Shown here one piece after another: positions 1 through 7,059 of a DNA stretch of 20,885 nt. The stretch lies in the IMG/VR virus record IMGVR_UViG_3300025778_000096, positions 1 through 20,885 of that record; one strand, 5' to 3'. The DNA is from a virus. The position numbers and the translations under genes were made by a program. Within the stretch, counting starts at the first letter, position 1, and each line of letters begins with the position of its first letter. The notes beneath the pieces were generated by a model. It made no database searches. It had not been told where the DNA came from and was given only the letters and a program-made list of their open reading frames with translations.

Positions 1-239
1 CTGGTTAGAGCAGCGGTGAGAACCAGAGTATCGTTAGTTGTGAACGTGGTCTGGAAACTACCAGACACCGCAACTCTTGGTCCAGATGGATTGCTAATGC
101 TTTCATCTGTTCCCAGGGCTGGCGCTGCTCCAGTACCCCATTGCATGTATCTAGGCTGGGCAGCAGAGTATCCGCTCCCAACTAACACTGCAGTCAGGTT
201 ACTTCTCACCTGACTGGTCAAGGCTGTGGTTATCATCAT
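1..239 (-). CDS. Partial virion structural protein (N-terminus only)
   Basis: The last gene of the operon in this window; only the first 79 residues are visible and the C-terminus lies beyond base 1. Two ATG codons in tandem (237-239 and 234-236) follow a purine-rich AAAGGAAG site; the second has the better spacing. The visible protein contains RYMQWGTGAAPALGTDE, then a Thr/Ser/Val-rich stretch typical of beta-sheet virion proteins. From memory, R-Y-x2-WGTG motifs of this kind occur in small phage structural proteins near the capsid genes, so a capsid decoration or tail role is plausible, but that is inference. The start of the gene overlaps the end of the 46-residue gene upstream by 41 bases in another frame. 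Confidence 0.7.
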   Translation of the reverse strand, partial: MMITTALTSQVRSNLTAVLVGSGYSAAQPRYMQWGTGAAPALGTDESISNPSGPRVAVSGSFQTTFTTNDTLVLTAALT

Positions 240-339
240 CTTCCTTTGATGAAGTAACGGCACCCAGGAACTCCTGAGTACCGTCGCTTCTTATTATTTG
301 TATTGATACGACACTTACGTTCGCAATAACTTCGTTCAT
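199..339 (-). CDS. Small 46-residue protein overlapping both neighbours
   Basis: A short reading frame too small for most gene callers. Its ATG (337-339) shares one base with the TGA stop of the upstream gene (TGATG), the classic arrangement for translational coupling, and there is no strong separate ribosome site. The product starts MNEVIANVSVVSIQIIRSDG and ends in an acidic, polar tail (SSKEDDDNHSLDQSGEK). It reads on through the ribosome site and start of the next gene, ending 41 bases inside it. I do not recognise it. Support comes from the stop/start overlap, from filling what would otherwise be a 99-base gap in a tightly packed operon, and from natural-looking composition. A chance frame of this length remains possible. 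Confidence 0.5.
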   Translation of the reverse strand: MNEVIANVSVVSIQIIRSDGTQEFLGAVTSSKEDDDNHSLDQSGEK

Positions 340-1082
340 CAGCTGTTCTGGCGCCAGGTTCTCTTCTGAGCAGTCTGGTACAGGTTGCCACTGTATGTGG
401 CAAAGTAACCATCATACTCTTGTGTTTCGCTGGGGATGGTGTTGATCTGACGAACCTGCTGCTGCTGTGTGAGCGTGCCAGTGGTTGTGATCGTGGTGCC
501 ACCGGTAAGGATGGTGCTGTTAGAGATCATACCACCAAAGCCAACAGGGTAGTAGTGAACCGTTGCGTCATCGATCCAGTTGGGAGTAGCGTTAGGCGTG
601 CCTACATAGCTGGGGTAGCTTGTGCCCAGAGCACCGGATAGTGATACAGCCGTAAGAGTTGGAGGAGTACCTGTACCGCTGACCACTGATAGAATAATAC
701 CGCTGGGTACAATAATGTCAACAACAGCACCACCATTAGCTGCACCGGTGTTACCCTTGAGCAGCTGAGCAGGGCCAGCATTAACAAAGAAGTTGCTTGC
801 ACTCAGAGGACCAGCAGCAAGAGCAGAAACCAGGTCACTTACCTTGGCTGTTCCAGTGATGGTGGTGGTCTTAACACCGGTACCAGTACCACTGATGGTG
901 AAGCTGCCAGTACTGAGCACACCGGTCAAGCGCAGGATACCACTGGCCTGAGCAAATGCATTGACCAGGTTGGCCTCGTCAATTGGAGGGTTAGGGTTTG
1001 CAGGAGTAACGCCACCACGTGTTTGAGCACGCAGCGTGGCTTTGTTGGCCTGCTCCTGAGAAACGTTTGGGGTTATTGGCAT
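339..1082 (-). CDS. Probable virion structural protein, 247 aa
   Basis: A 247-residue protein with no signal peptide or membrane segment. Residues 1-50 are polar, with a short predicted helix around EANLVNAFAQASGILRL. The middle is Gly/Thr/Ser-rich with alternating hydrophobic residues (GSFTISGTGTGVKTTTITG), typical of beta-rich phage decoration, tail or fibre proteins. A glutamine run (TLTQQQQVRQIN) precedes a Tyr/Arg-rich end. The ATG follows an AGGTGA ribosome site at about eight bases. A 12-base palindrome (1097-1108) lies just upstream of that site. The TGA stop overlaps the next start. The family is not recognised; the structural role is inferred from composition and position downstream of the major capsid gene. 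Confidence 0.75.
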   Translation of the reverse strand: MPITPNVSQEQANKATLRAQTRGGVTPANPNPPIDEANLVNAFAQASGILRLTGVLSTGSFTISGTGTGVKTTTITGTAKVSDLVSALAAGPLSASNFFVNAGPAQLLKGNTGAANGGAVVDIIVPSGIILSVVSGTGTPPTLTAVSLSGALGTSYPSYVGTPNATPNWIDDATVHYYPVGFGGMISNSTILTGGTTITTTGTLTQQQQVRQINTIPSETQEYDGYFATYSGNLYQTAQKRTWRQNS

Positions 1083-1096
1083 TATATGTCACCTAT

Positions 1097-1108
1097 TCTT
1101 TTAAAAGA
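1097..1108. repeat. 12-base perfect palindrome before the 247-aa gene
   Basis: TCTTTTAAAAGA is a perfect palindrome about 14 bases upstream of the ATG of the 247-residue gene, next to its AGGTGA ribosome site. It could be a protein site or a weak hairpin near the ribosome site, but an AT-rich palindrome of this size can arise by chance. Confidence 0.3.
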
Positions 1109-1135
1109 TTTACTGGATAGTGAGTGCACAGAACT

Positions 1136-1414
1136 CTAGAAGCCTCTGTTGGTAGTGTTGTACTGGTCGTTCTGGAATACAAATCCAGTATTATTCTGAC
1201 CAGCCCAACCAGTTCCGCTAAGAACTGGGCTTGCAAAGCCGCTTACAACAGCTCCAGGGAATGTTTGTGGTAGCCAGACATTGAACCAGGGCTGGTTAGA
1301 GTACGTGGTACCGCTAAGCACAGTACCGCTAGGAATTACTGCCTTTAGCGATCCACTGTCGGCAACGAAGGTCTCTTCTACAGGGGCTGCTGCTTTTTCT
1401 GTTTTGTCGCTCAT
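1136..1414 (-). CDS. Small virion-type protein, 92 aa, function unknown
   Basis: A 92-residue protein preceded by a strong AAGGAG ribosome site about six bases from the ATG. The first 20 residues are charged and polar (MSDKTEKAAAPVEETFVADS). The rest is rich in Gly, Ser, Thr, Asn, Trp and Phe (PWFNVWLPQTFPGAVVSGF), as in small beta-rich capsid or tail accessory proteins. There is no membrane segment: the hydrophobic stretches are short and interrupted by Gly/Pro. It sits in a run of small genes after the major capsid gene, so a capsid or tail accessory role is possible. I do not recognise a family. Confidence 0.75.
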   Translation of the reverse strand: MSDKTEKAAAPVEETFVADSGSLKAVIPSGTVLSGTTYSNQPWFNVWLPQTFPGAVVSGFASPVLSGTGWAGQNNTGFVFQNDQYNTTNRGF

Positions 1415-1453
1415 GCGTGCTCCTTATGATATGTAGAGCAACAGCCCTACTAT

Positions 1454-2020
1454 CTACTTGTTCGGTTTAGGCTTTGGGTTACTAGTGCTATTATTCCAAA
1501 CTTGCTCCCAACTCTGGCTTGGGCCCTTGGGCTCTGCCTCGTCTGGAAGATCAATCTTGTACATGCCATTGTTATCGCTAGCACCAACAGACAGGCTCTC
1601 GCGAAGTCGATCCAGGTGGCTTTCACTAGAATCGCTCTCATCAACGAGAGTTGAGATCTTTTCCATGGCATCATCTTCACTCAGAAAAGCGATTCTGCCA
1701 CGTTGTACAGCCCGCAGAACGTATGGGTCCTGACGGATGTCTGCAGAAATAGGTTGAATACTGCCATGATAACCAGCAGCGGACAACTTAAAACTGCCCT
1801 TATCACTGCGGAAAAGCGTGCTGCCTGTCATCAGGTTCTCAATCCAGTCATTGGTCTGGATGTTCTTGAGTCCCTGAAAGTTTACAGCACCACTACTTCT
1901 TGCAGCGCTAAGGTCTGATGGATCTGGACGATGCTCTTCAAAGTGACCGCCAAGATCCGTTACCGGAAGGCTGACGCTCTCGCTGCTGACATCGCTGGAT
2001 CGTGATACGCTTCTTGCCAT
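1454..2020 (-). CDS. Unknown phage protein, 188 aa
   Basis: A 188-residue soluble protein with a good AAGGAG ribosome site about eight bases before the ATG. The N-terminus is Ser/Arg-rich (MARSVSRSSDVSSESVSLP). The central part (about residues 45-105) looks globular, with motifs such as GAVNFQGLKNIQTNDWIENL and SADIRQDPYVLRAVQRGRIAFLS. Residues 115-150 are charged and probably helical. The C-terminus is a proline/lysine/asparagine tail (SNPKPKPNK). It is the first gene after the hairpin cluster that follows the major capsid gene. Head-tail connector or completion proteins are often found here, but nothing in the sequence proves that role. Confidence 0.75.
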   Translation of the reverse strand: MARSVSRSSDVSSESVSLPVTDLGGHFEEHRPDPSDLSAARSSGAVNFQGLKNIQTNDWIENLMTGSTLFRSDKGSFKLSAAGYHGSIQPISADIRQDPYVLRAVQRGRIAFLSEDDAMEKISTLVDESDSSESHLDRLRESLSVGASDNNGMYKIDLPDEAEPKGPSQSWEQVWNNSTSNPKPKPNK

Positions 2021-2062
2021 TTTTATTCTCCTTGTTTCAAGGGGCTTGGCTGCCCTAACAGA

Positions 2063-2094
2063 TCTAGGAATTCTAGAAGTGTTTTATATAACAC
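2063..2094 (-). other. Two small hairpins after the capsid gene
   Basis: Two adjacent inverted repeats lie between the capsid gene and the 188-residue gene. GTGTT (2079-2083) pairs with AACAC (2090-2094) around a six-base AT loop. TCTAG (2063-2067) pairs with CTAGA (2073-2077) around a five-base loop. Each is weak alone, but they follow directly on the strong hairpin at 2102-2139 in the direction of transcription. They may form one structured RNA block in the intergenic region. Confidence 0.4.
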
Positions 2095-2101
2095 AGCAAG
2101 T

Positions 2102-2139
2102 GCCGGGGCGATTTGCTTTCGCAGGGATCGCTCCCCGGC
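2102..2139 (-). terminator. Strong GC hairpin after the capsid gene (terminator or RNA-stability element)
   Basis: On the transcribed strand GCCGGGG pairs with CCCCGGC (7 bp). After a two-base bulge CGAT pairs with ATCG, and an inner TGC/GCA stem closes a GAAA tetraloop. It begins about 18 bases after the stop of the major capsid gene, a usual place for a terminator or a 3' stabilising structure that sets high capsid expression. There is no run of U after the stem, so a classical intrinsic terminator is not shown; partial termination or protection of the message 3' end are alternatives. Confidence 0.45.
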
Positions 2140-2156
2140 TAATGCTGCAGGTACTA

Positions 2157-3167
2157 CTAGGCCTTGACGATCTTGCCGAGGCCACGTGGGTTAAGAACAA
2201 TCTCGCTGACGAGCTCATCCATGACCCAACCCTTGTGGAACTTCTCAGGGGTGTTGTTCTCTTCAACGTCGAGGCTGTACATGACGGGGAAGACACCGAG
2301 GAACTCGGGACTTGGGGTCATGTAAACGGTACCCTGGGGAACCTCGATACTACGCTGAACCTGGAAACCACCGAACTGAACAATGCGCTCACCGGCTACA
2401 ACGCGGTCCTTGAAGGCCCAACCGGTCTGGTTGATGTCCCACTTGTAGAGGTCACGGTAGTCGATGGGATTGAACAGCAGACGGCTGGCCTCCAACTGGT
2501 GGACCTCGATGAGGGCGACCAGGTCGTACATCGAGTCAGGGGTTACGTAACCCGAAAGCTCGTTGACAATGTGGTTTGGGCTGACCGTGTGGTTGGGGTC
2601 AACGGCGTAGTTGTTGATAGCGGCTTCAAGAACAGTGATAAGACGGGCGTCTTCCTGCATCATGATGGCCTGCTTGCTCATGTCCTGAGCGTATTCTACG
2701 ATGTTGACTCTGAGGTACCAGAGGTCTTCCTTCTTGATCTGTGGGAAGGTGGCAATACGGAACAGGCGGACCGGAACCTTCTTACCTTCGAAGGGGGTTA
2801 CGCGAACCTCACCCTCGTTACCCGACAAGATGTAGGCCTGGCCGTACTCGTCAAGGACGTCGTACATGACAGGTACACCAGGGGTCAATGGGTCTTCCAG
2901 TAGAACGTTACGGGTCATACCCTGATAACGAAGCTTGAGCTGGATAGGACCAATCATACCCTGGCCCAGACGGACCATGTAGTTGTCCTTGTCAGCAAGG
3001 ATGCCAGCTAGACGACGCTGCTTTTCCTCACGCGTAGCAGTCTTACGACCAGTGGCGGAAGCAAGACGCTCTTGAGCCTCTACGATTCCAGAAACATAGT
3101 CGTCCGACTTCTTGGCTGTGCGCGGTGCCAGGTGGTCCGCTACAGCGCCATTAGGGGAAATACTCAT
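2157..3167 (-). CDS. Major capsid protein (HK97-fold type)
   Basis: A 336-residue protein expected to form the icosahedral shell. The N-terminal ~60 residues are charged and probably helical (DDYVSGIVEAQERLASATG, then TREEKQRRLAGILADK), like the arm or delta region of HK97-type capsid proteins. The body has alternating beta and helical segments: PVMYDVLDEYGQAYILSGNE, IATFPQIKKEDLWYLRVNIV, then the long helix-like QDMSKQAIMMQEDARLITVL resembling the spine helix. The end is EIVLNPRGLGKIVKA. Length, position after protease, scaffold and decoration genes, and the preceding AAGGAAAGG ribosome site support the call. Codon third positions are strongly biased toward G/C, which creates a long antisense open frame, consistent with a highly expressed gene. 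The fold assignment is by pattern, not by search. Confidence 0.85.
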   Translation of the reverse strand: MSISPNGAVADHLAPRTAKKSDDYVSGIVEAQERLASATGRKTATREEKQRRLAGILADKDNYMVRLGQGMIGPIQLKLRYQGMTRNVLLEDPLTPGVPVMYDVLDEYGQAYILSGNEGEVRVTPFEGKKVPVRLFRIATFPQIKKEDLWYLRVNIVEYAQDMSKQAIMMQEDARLITVLEAAINNYAVDPNHTVSPNHIVNELSGYVTPDSMYDLVALIEVHQLEASRLLFNPIDYRDLYKWDINQTGWAFKDRVVAGERIVQFGGFQVQRSIEVPQGTVYMTPSPEFLGVFPVMYSLDVEENNTPEKFHKGWVMDELVSEIVLNPRGLGKIVKA

Positions 3168-3188
3168 GATTAATTTACCTTTCCTTAA

Positions 3189-3707
3189 CTAGTTGGCCAA
3201 GCCAGCGGCTAGACGGACAACAATTTGTGTTGGGCTGACAACATCGATCAGCTCAGCGACTGGAACGGATGCTAGTGTGCCTGCAGCACCACTGGTTGTG
3301 GTAAGCTGGCCAGTGCCACTAGTTGTGTACAGAATTGTACGGGTACCGTTCGTTGGGACCGTGTAAGACTGAGTGGTGTCAAAGGCAGGAGCCGTGATGG
3401 TGAAGAAGGCGTTAACGCCACCCAGCCATACGGCCCAGGCATTGATACCAACCTGGGTTACGTCATCAATGTTAGGGTTACGGTCAAGAGCACTCAAACC
3501 GAAAGGCTTGGCATTGGCCGTACTGGTAGCACTACCAGCGTTGGCAACCGTGTCAGGTCCACTGCGGTACATAACCATGCCCGAGTAGATGTTGGTCGTG
3601 TCACTGGGGTCCAGGAACGTGTTGTATGGAGTAGCCTCATACTTTTCGTACAGTGGGGTGCACGTACGGTGGACCCCAACATTAGCTACGCTATTGAGTT
3701 GCAGCAT
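3189..3707 (-). CDS. Probable capsid decoration protein, 172 aa
   Basis: A 172-residue protein encoded directly before the major capsid gene, with an AAGGAG ribosome site about eight bases from its ATG. The first ~60 residues contain several Tyr and Thr (TPLYEKYEATPYNTFLDPSD). The rest is rich in Ala, Gly, Thr and Val with beta-strand patterning (NAFFTITAPAFDTTQSYTVP). It ends in a hydrophobic strand (SPTQIVVRLAAGLAN). There is no membrane segment or signal. Small beta-rich proteins in this position are typically head decoration or stabilisation proteins, as with gpD-like proteins placed before the capsid gene. The role is inferred from size, composition and synteny; a cement or tail-tube protein is less likely but possible. 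Confidence 0.75.
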   Translation of the reverse strand: MLQLNSVANVGVHRTCTPLYEKYEATPYNTFLDPSDTTNIYSGMVMYRSGPDTVANAGSATSTANAKPFGLSALDRNPNIDDVTQVGINAWAVWLGGVNAFFTITAPAFDTTQSYTVPTNGTRTILYTTSGTGQLTTTSGAAGTLASVPVAELIDVVSPTQIVVRLAAGLAN

Positions 3708-3734
3708 CTTTCTTTCTCCTTGTAGGGGATTCTG

Positions 3735-5177
3735 TTAAAGTGTCATCAGCCAGTCGTCAGCAGAAAGCTGCTCACGGCTAGTTGTTGAGGCCGTTGTCAA
3801 CCGACCCATCTCTGGCAGGCGGCTGTTACCACTTGCCACTTTTTGGCTCCGGGGTTGACGTGCCCCAGATTCTTCGAGCATGTCCAGGCTGGCTACAAAA
3901 CCTGCTAGCTTAGCACTGTCCATTTGCTCAAACTTGGCGAGGTGCTTGGCACGGTCATCCTCGTTGACCATACCCAGCTTCTCAAGGCGCTCTACGATAG
4001 CCAGGCTCTCGAAGATCTTTTCACGGCTGGCCTGTACTGCACCCAGCGCATTCTGGTAAGGAACAAATGCCGGGTTGCTGGCATCCATGGGGAAAACCTC
4101 CTGCTTGTGTGGCTCTTGACCAGGAACAATTCCGGTCTCAGCACCATCGTTGTAGTAGTTGACATAGCCAGCATCTTCAGCGTTGATCTGCTCGGCCTCT
4201 AGTGGATTGGTGGTGTAGTCAGGCGTCATGACTCGAGCGCGGTCCCAGACACCAGCCTGGTCATCAAGGTCACGAACATCAACAGTTACACCAGTCTCCT
4301 GGCGACCGTTGGTGGCTTCCTTCTTGCCCTTGCCCTTCTTCTTCTTGTCCTTGCCCTTGCCCTTGAGCCAGGATGGCTTGCCATCATCCTCTTCGTCGTC
4401 TTTTTCGTCGTCGCCCTTTTCTTCCTTCTCGCAGTCCTTGCAACCCTTGCCCTTGCAGCTCTTGCAGTTCTTCTTGGCGGCGAACTTGTTGATCTCATCC
4501 AGCAGGTTCTCAAGTTCCTTGAGGTTGCTGCTGGCCTGCTTGTAGTCACTGGTGTTGATCAGGTCGTTCTCAATGTCAAGAACGATGGCTGCAACGGTAC
4601 CGACAACATCATTAACATCAGTGTCGGTGTTAGCAAACTTGCTAACGGTGGCTGCCTCGTTACTGGCAGTGATCAGACGAGAAAAGTCAAAATCAACCTG
4701 CTCATCAATGGCGTTACGAATGTCACGGCTGGCCTTGTAAACCTGGTACAGGCTCTCATCGATAGGGTCAACGCTTGCAGCCTTCTGGCCAGCGCCCAGG
4801 CTGCCTGGAGGAAGTGCACCAATATTGCCACCAAAACCGGTGCTGGGAGCCAGTGTTCCTGGCATGCTTGCGGGGTCTGGGCCACCGAGTGCGTAAACCT
4901 GACTCATACCTGGCATACCAACAATCTCTCCTGGTTGACCGCCAGCTGGGTCAGCGGCGTCAAGGTCGGTAACCTGAATCATTCTGGTTACTGGACGGTT
5001 AGCAGAGGTGTTTGCCATCTGCTCTACAACTGGTACTTCAGCTGGAACAAGCGCATCAGCGTAAGGCTGAACACCCTGAAGGTGTGGGATCTGGCGAGGT
5101 GTAGCTGGCCCTGGGAGACCACTGCTGCTCCAAGCATTCTCTGCCTGCTTGATTAGCTCATTATCGAAACGACTCAT
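3735..5177 (-). CDS. Putative scaffold/capsid assembly protein with Cys-acidic-lysine central block
   Basis: A 480-residue soluble protein between the protease side and the decoration/capsid genes, where phages usually encode the scaffold. Residues 1-130 are Pro/Gly-rich and probably disordered; 140-235 are helical and acidic. Residues 238-249 hold a compact CKSCKGKGCKDC cluster that could bind one metal. Residues 250-266 are almost all Asp, Glu and Lys, and 271-287 are Lys/Gly-rich. The C-terminal third includes the charged helices EKIFESLAIVERLEKLGMVN and AKHLAKFEQMDSAKLAGFVA, as expected of a scaffold that contacts capsid protein. The ATG overlaps the upstream TGA (ATGA) and has a GAGGAG ribosome site. 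The scaffold role is inferred from position and disorder; the metal site is a pattern only. Confidence 0.7.
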   Translation of the reverse strand: MSRFDNELIKQAENAWSSSGLPGPATPRQIPHLQGVQPYADALVPAEVPVVEQMANTSANRPVTRMIQVTDLDAADPAGGQPGEIVGMPGMSQVYALGGPDPASMPGTLAPSTGFGGNIGALPPGSLGAGQKAASVDPIDESLYQVYKASRDIRNAIDEQVDFDFSRLITASNEAATVSKFANTDTDVNDVVGTVAAIVLDIENDLINTSDYKQASSNLKELENLLDEINKFAAKKNCKSCKGKGCKDCEKEEKGDDEKDDEEDDGKPSWLKGKGKDKKKKGKGKKEATNGRQETGVTVDVRDLDDQAGVWDRARVMTPDYTTNPLEAEQINAEDAGYVNYYNDGAETGIVPGQEPHKQEVFPMDASNPAFVPYQNALGAVQASREKIFESLAIVERLEKLGMVNEDDRAKHLAKFEQMDSAKLAGFVASLDMLEESGARQPRSQKVASGNSRLPEMGRLTTASTTSREQLSADDWLMTL

Positions 5178-5947
5178 TGTAGCTCCTCGCTAGTATTCTT
5201 GTCGGTGTTGTTTTGATCCATAGCAGCATTAAATGGTTTTTCTGATTTCATGGTTGCATCAAGCTGTAGTGCTTCTTGCATACGTACCACTGGCTGCTTT
5301 GGTAGAATCATGCTGCTATCTAAAAACATTCCAGGGCTTACCGGCATCTGTTGCTGCTTGTCTGCAGCTTCAATCCTGCTGGCCACTGCTTTTATTTTTT
5401 TCGTAGGCTTCTTGCTATCTTCTGGCTTCTGCTTTTTTCTGCTATTAAATACTTCAAAGGTTGGTAGAAAACGTGGGCCCTTGTTCTTAACAGTTTTTTC
5501 GTTGATGCCGGTAAATTTTGAGCTAGGTGTTCTCAGCCCTTCTGGTGGCAAAGAGCCATAACAGCCCTGTGTTTCACAGCTACCATTTACTATACTCATG
5601 TTACGGCATACATTACATTTATCTTTTTTAACTTTTTCTGAGTTTTGTGAGAACTGATCAATTATGGCAACAGGTGTCTGACCTTCAGCAGATGCACTTT
5701 TCTTCGTAGGAGCAGCTTTATCAGCCATGGCCTGCTGTTGAACCATTGTGGCCATGCTGTATTCTTGATAGGCTGCTTCAAGCTTGGGATCAAGAAAGCC
5801 ACATGTAGCATTCTGGCAGATACCATCACGGTAACCACCAACACCACACTGTGGGCAGTTGTCAATTGGCTGACTGACAACAGGTATACGCATCCCGCTA
5901 TAGCCCTGCTTGTGCTCTAGAGTTTCGCTGACTTTTAAGATGGGCAT
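5174..5947 (-). CDS. Protein with two tandem zinc-ribbon-like motifs, 257 aa
   Basis: A 257-residue protein with two copies of the spacing C-x2-C-x9-C-x4-C. The first is C31, C34, C44 and C49 (CPQCGVGGYRDGICQNATCG). The second is C111, C114, C124 and C129 (CNVCRNMSIVNGSCETQGCY). Each looks like a compact zinc-binding ribbon. Between and after them are polar and lysine-rich linkers (NSRKKQKPEDSKKPTKKIKA, about 168-187). The C-terminal ~60 residues are Met/Gln/Asn-rich and polar. Its start overlaps the protease stop (TAATG) and its stop overlaps the next ATG, so it is translationally coupled to protease and scaffold-position genes. I know no named family. An assembly or DNA/RNA-binding internal head protein is plausible. 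Confidence 0.75.
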   Translation of the reverse strand: MPILKVSETLEHKQGYSGMRIPVVSQPIDNCPQCGVGGYRDGICQNATCGFLDPKLEAAYQEYSMATMVQQQAMADKAAPTKKSASAEGQTPVAIIDQFSQNSEKVKKDKCNVCRNMSIVNGSCETQGCYGSLPPEGLRTPSSKFTGINEKTVKNKGPRFLPTFEVFNSRKKQKPEDSKKPTKKIKAVASRIEAADKQQQMPVSPGMFLDSSMILPKQPVVRMQEALQLDATMKSEKPFNAAMDQNNTDKNTSEELQ

Positions 5948-6618
5948 TAGTAGCGCCTCTTGTCAGTGAGCCAGGCACTCTCGTCAGCTGGATCAAATAC
6001 AAAACTCAATTCGAAAAAGTTAGGGCGTATGCAGCTCTCGAATACCAAGCTCTCAGTGCGCTTACCCTCTTTGTAAACAGTAACCGTGCGCCCCTTCATG
6101 CGAGGAATGTGCACACAGTACTCGCTAGGCTTGCTGGCGTACTTACCACAAGCACTGCACTGGGTTCCATCAACGTCAGCACCCATGCTGACAGCCTTGA
6201 GCTTGCCATCCATTATTGCCCCAGCAAGTTTGGGGAAGGTTTCTGCATCGACTTCCATCAGGCAGTAAACACTGGCATCGATAACACCGCTAGCCAGTTT
6301 TGATTCTTTGTAGACAGCATCCAGGATCACACCACGAGCACGCTCGGGGTCACTGTTGTTGTGCTCTACATAAATAGGACGACCAACAAATGTCTTGTAG
6401 CTCTTCTTGATCTGGTCTACAGGCCAGCCATCGTAGTTGGCATTAACACGGCTGCTGATAGCACGGCTAGCCGCATAAACATACCCCTTCTCTGGATTGA
6501 AGTTGGGGAAGTCTTCCAGCTTTACTGGGGAGATCTCGATAGGTTGCGTACGGGTAGACAAAGACATAAGACTGTTACGTCCCATGAGTCCAACTGTTGG
6601 TGCGCTATACTTTATCAT
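5947..6618 (-). CDS. Prohead (capsid maturation) protease
   Basis: A 223-residue protein expected to cleave scaffold and capsid proteins during head maturation. The fold signature is visible: GRPIYVEHNNSDPERARGVI with candidate catalytic His86, then MDGKLKAVSMGADV with candidate catalytic Ser144, the His...Ser order of herpesvirus-like phage prohead proteases. A Cys/His insert follows (C154, C157, C168, H170), then the conserved-looking ESCIRPNFFELSFVFDPADE. An upstream in-frame TTG at 6622-6624 could add two residues. I chose the ATG at 6616-6618 because the AGG in CTAGGCG is better spaced for it. Position between portal and scaffold/capsid genes supports the call. The exact third catalytic residue cannot be assigned by eye. 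Confidence 0.85.
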   Translation of the reverse strand: MIKYSAPTVGLMGRNSLMSLSTRTQPIEISPVKLEDFPNFNPEKGYVYAASRAISSRVNANYDGWPVDQIKKSYKTFVGRPIYVEHNNSDPERARGVILDAVYKESKLASGVIDASVYCLMEVDAETFPKLAGAIMDGKLKAVSMGADVDGTQCSACGKYASKPSEYCVHIPRMKGRTVTVYKEGKRTESLVFESCIRPNFFELSFVFDPADESAWLTDKRRY

Positions 6619-6666
6619 ATTCAACGCCTAGTTTATCCAGTACTGCTTTTTACATCATCTTAATAT

Positions 6667-7059
6667 TTATTTTGTGTTAATTAGTTTTCGCTTGAGCAGT
6701 TCATTTAGTTCATTCAGCATAATTCTGTGCTCTTCACTGACTTCCAGGTGATACTCTGCAAGTTCAGCAGATATACGATCAGCACGCTTGGCAGCTATAA
6801 GAAGAATAGCTCCCTGCAGGCCAGCCAGAGTAGAAAGACACAGATTAAGCAGGATATAAGGATAAGGATCAAAAGGCTTGCTTGAGGATACGTTGTACCA
6901 CATCCAAGCTGCCATAAAGCAGCAAAAACTAAAGACAAAAGGCCAACTGCCCATACTACGCCGCATAACATCAGCACTTTTTTCTCCGAATGTCCTCTGG
7001 TCTCCACTACGGACCTTTGGGTGAAAGTCCCAGTGGCTTACCTTTTTGATGGCACGCAT
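6667..7059 (-). CDS. DUF1003 family membrane protein
   Basis: A 130-residue membrane protein. The DUF1003 pattern is clear: an N-terminal basic region with GEKSADVMRRSMGSWPFVFS, a first transmembrane segment at about 39-56, FDPYPYILLNLCLSTLAGLQ opening the second segment at about 67-88, then AAKRADRISAELAEYHLEVS and a charged helical tail. DUF1003 proteins are small two-span inner-membrane proteins of unknown function, common in bacteria and found in some phages. The start is the ATG at 7057-7059, with GGAG seven bases upstream; a TTG just before it is also in frame. The ATG overlaps the stop of the upstream membrane-protein gene (TGATG), so the two are coupled. Possible roles are lysis timing, superinfection exclusion or membrane remodelling; the sequence does not decide. 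Confidence 0.85.
   Translation of the reverse strand: MRAIKKVSHWDFHPKVRSGDQRTFGEKSADVMRRSMGSWPFVFSFCCFMAAWMWYNVSSSKPFDPYPYILLNLCLSTLAGLQGAILLIAAKRADRISAELAEYHLEVSEEHRIMLNELNELLKRKLINTK

Noticed and set aside
236-502. Minus-strand 88-residue frame across the 247-aa gene end
   Set aside because: Arg/Ser-rich shadow in another frame of the 247-aa gene; the 46-residue frame explains the gap better. A programmed frameshift was considered but no slippery heptamer was seen.
2046-2903. Plus-strand open frame of 285 residues
   Set aside because: It is antisense to the major capsid gene and arises from strong third-position bias there. It has no ribosome site, has an unnatural composition, and the capsid reading is far better.
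4286-4549. Arginine-rich minus-strand frame of 87 residues
   Set aside because: Out-of-frame reading of the lysine/acidic codons in the scaffold-position gene; composition is an artefact.
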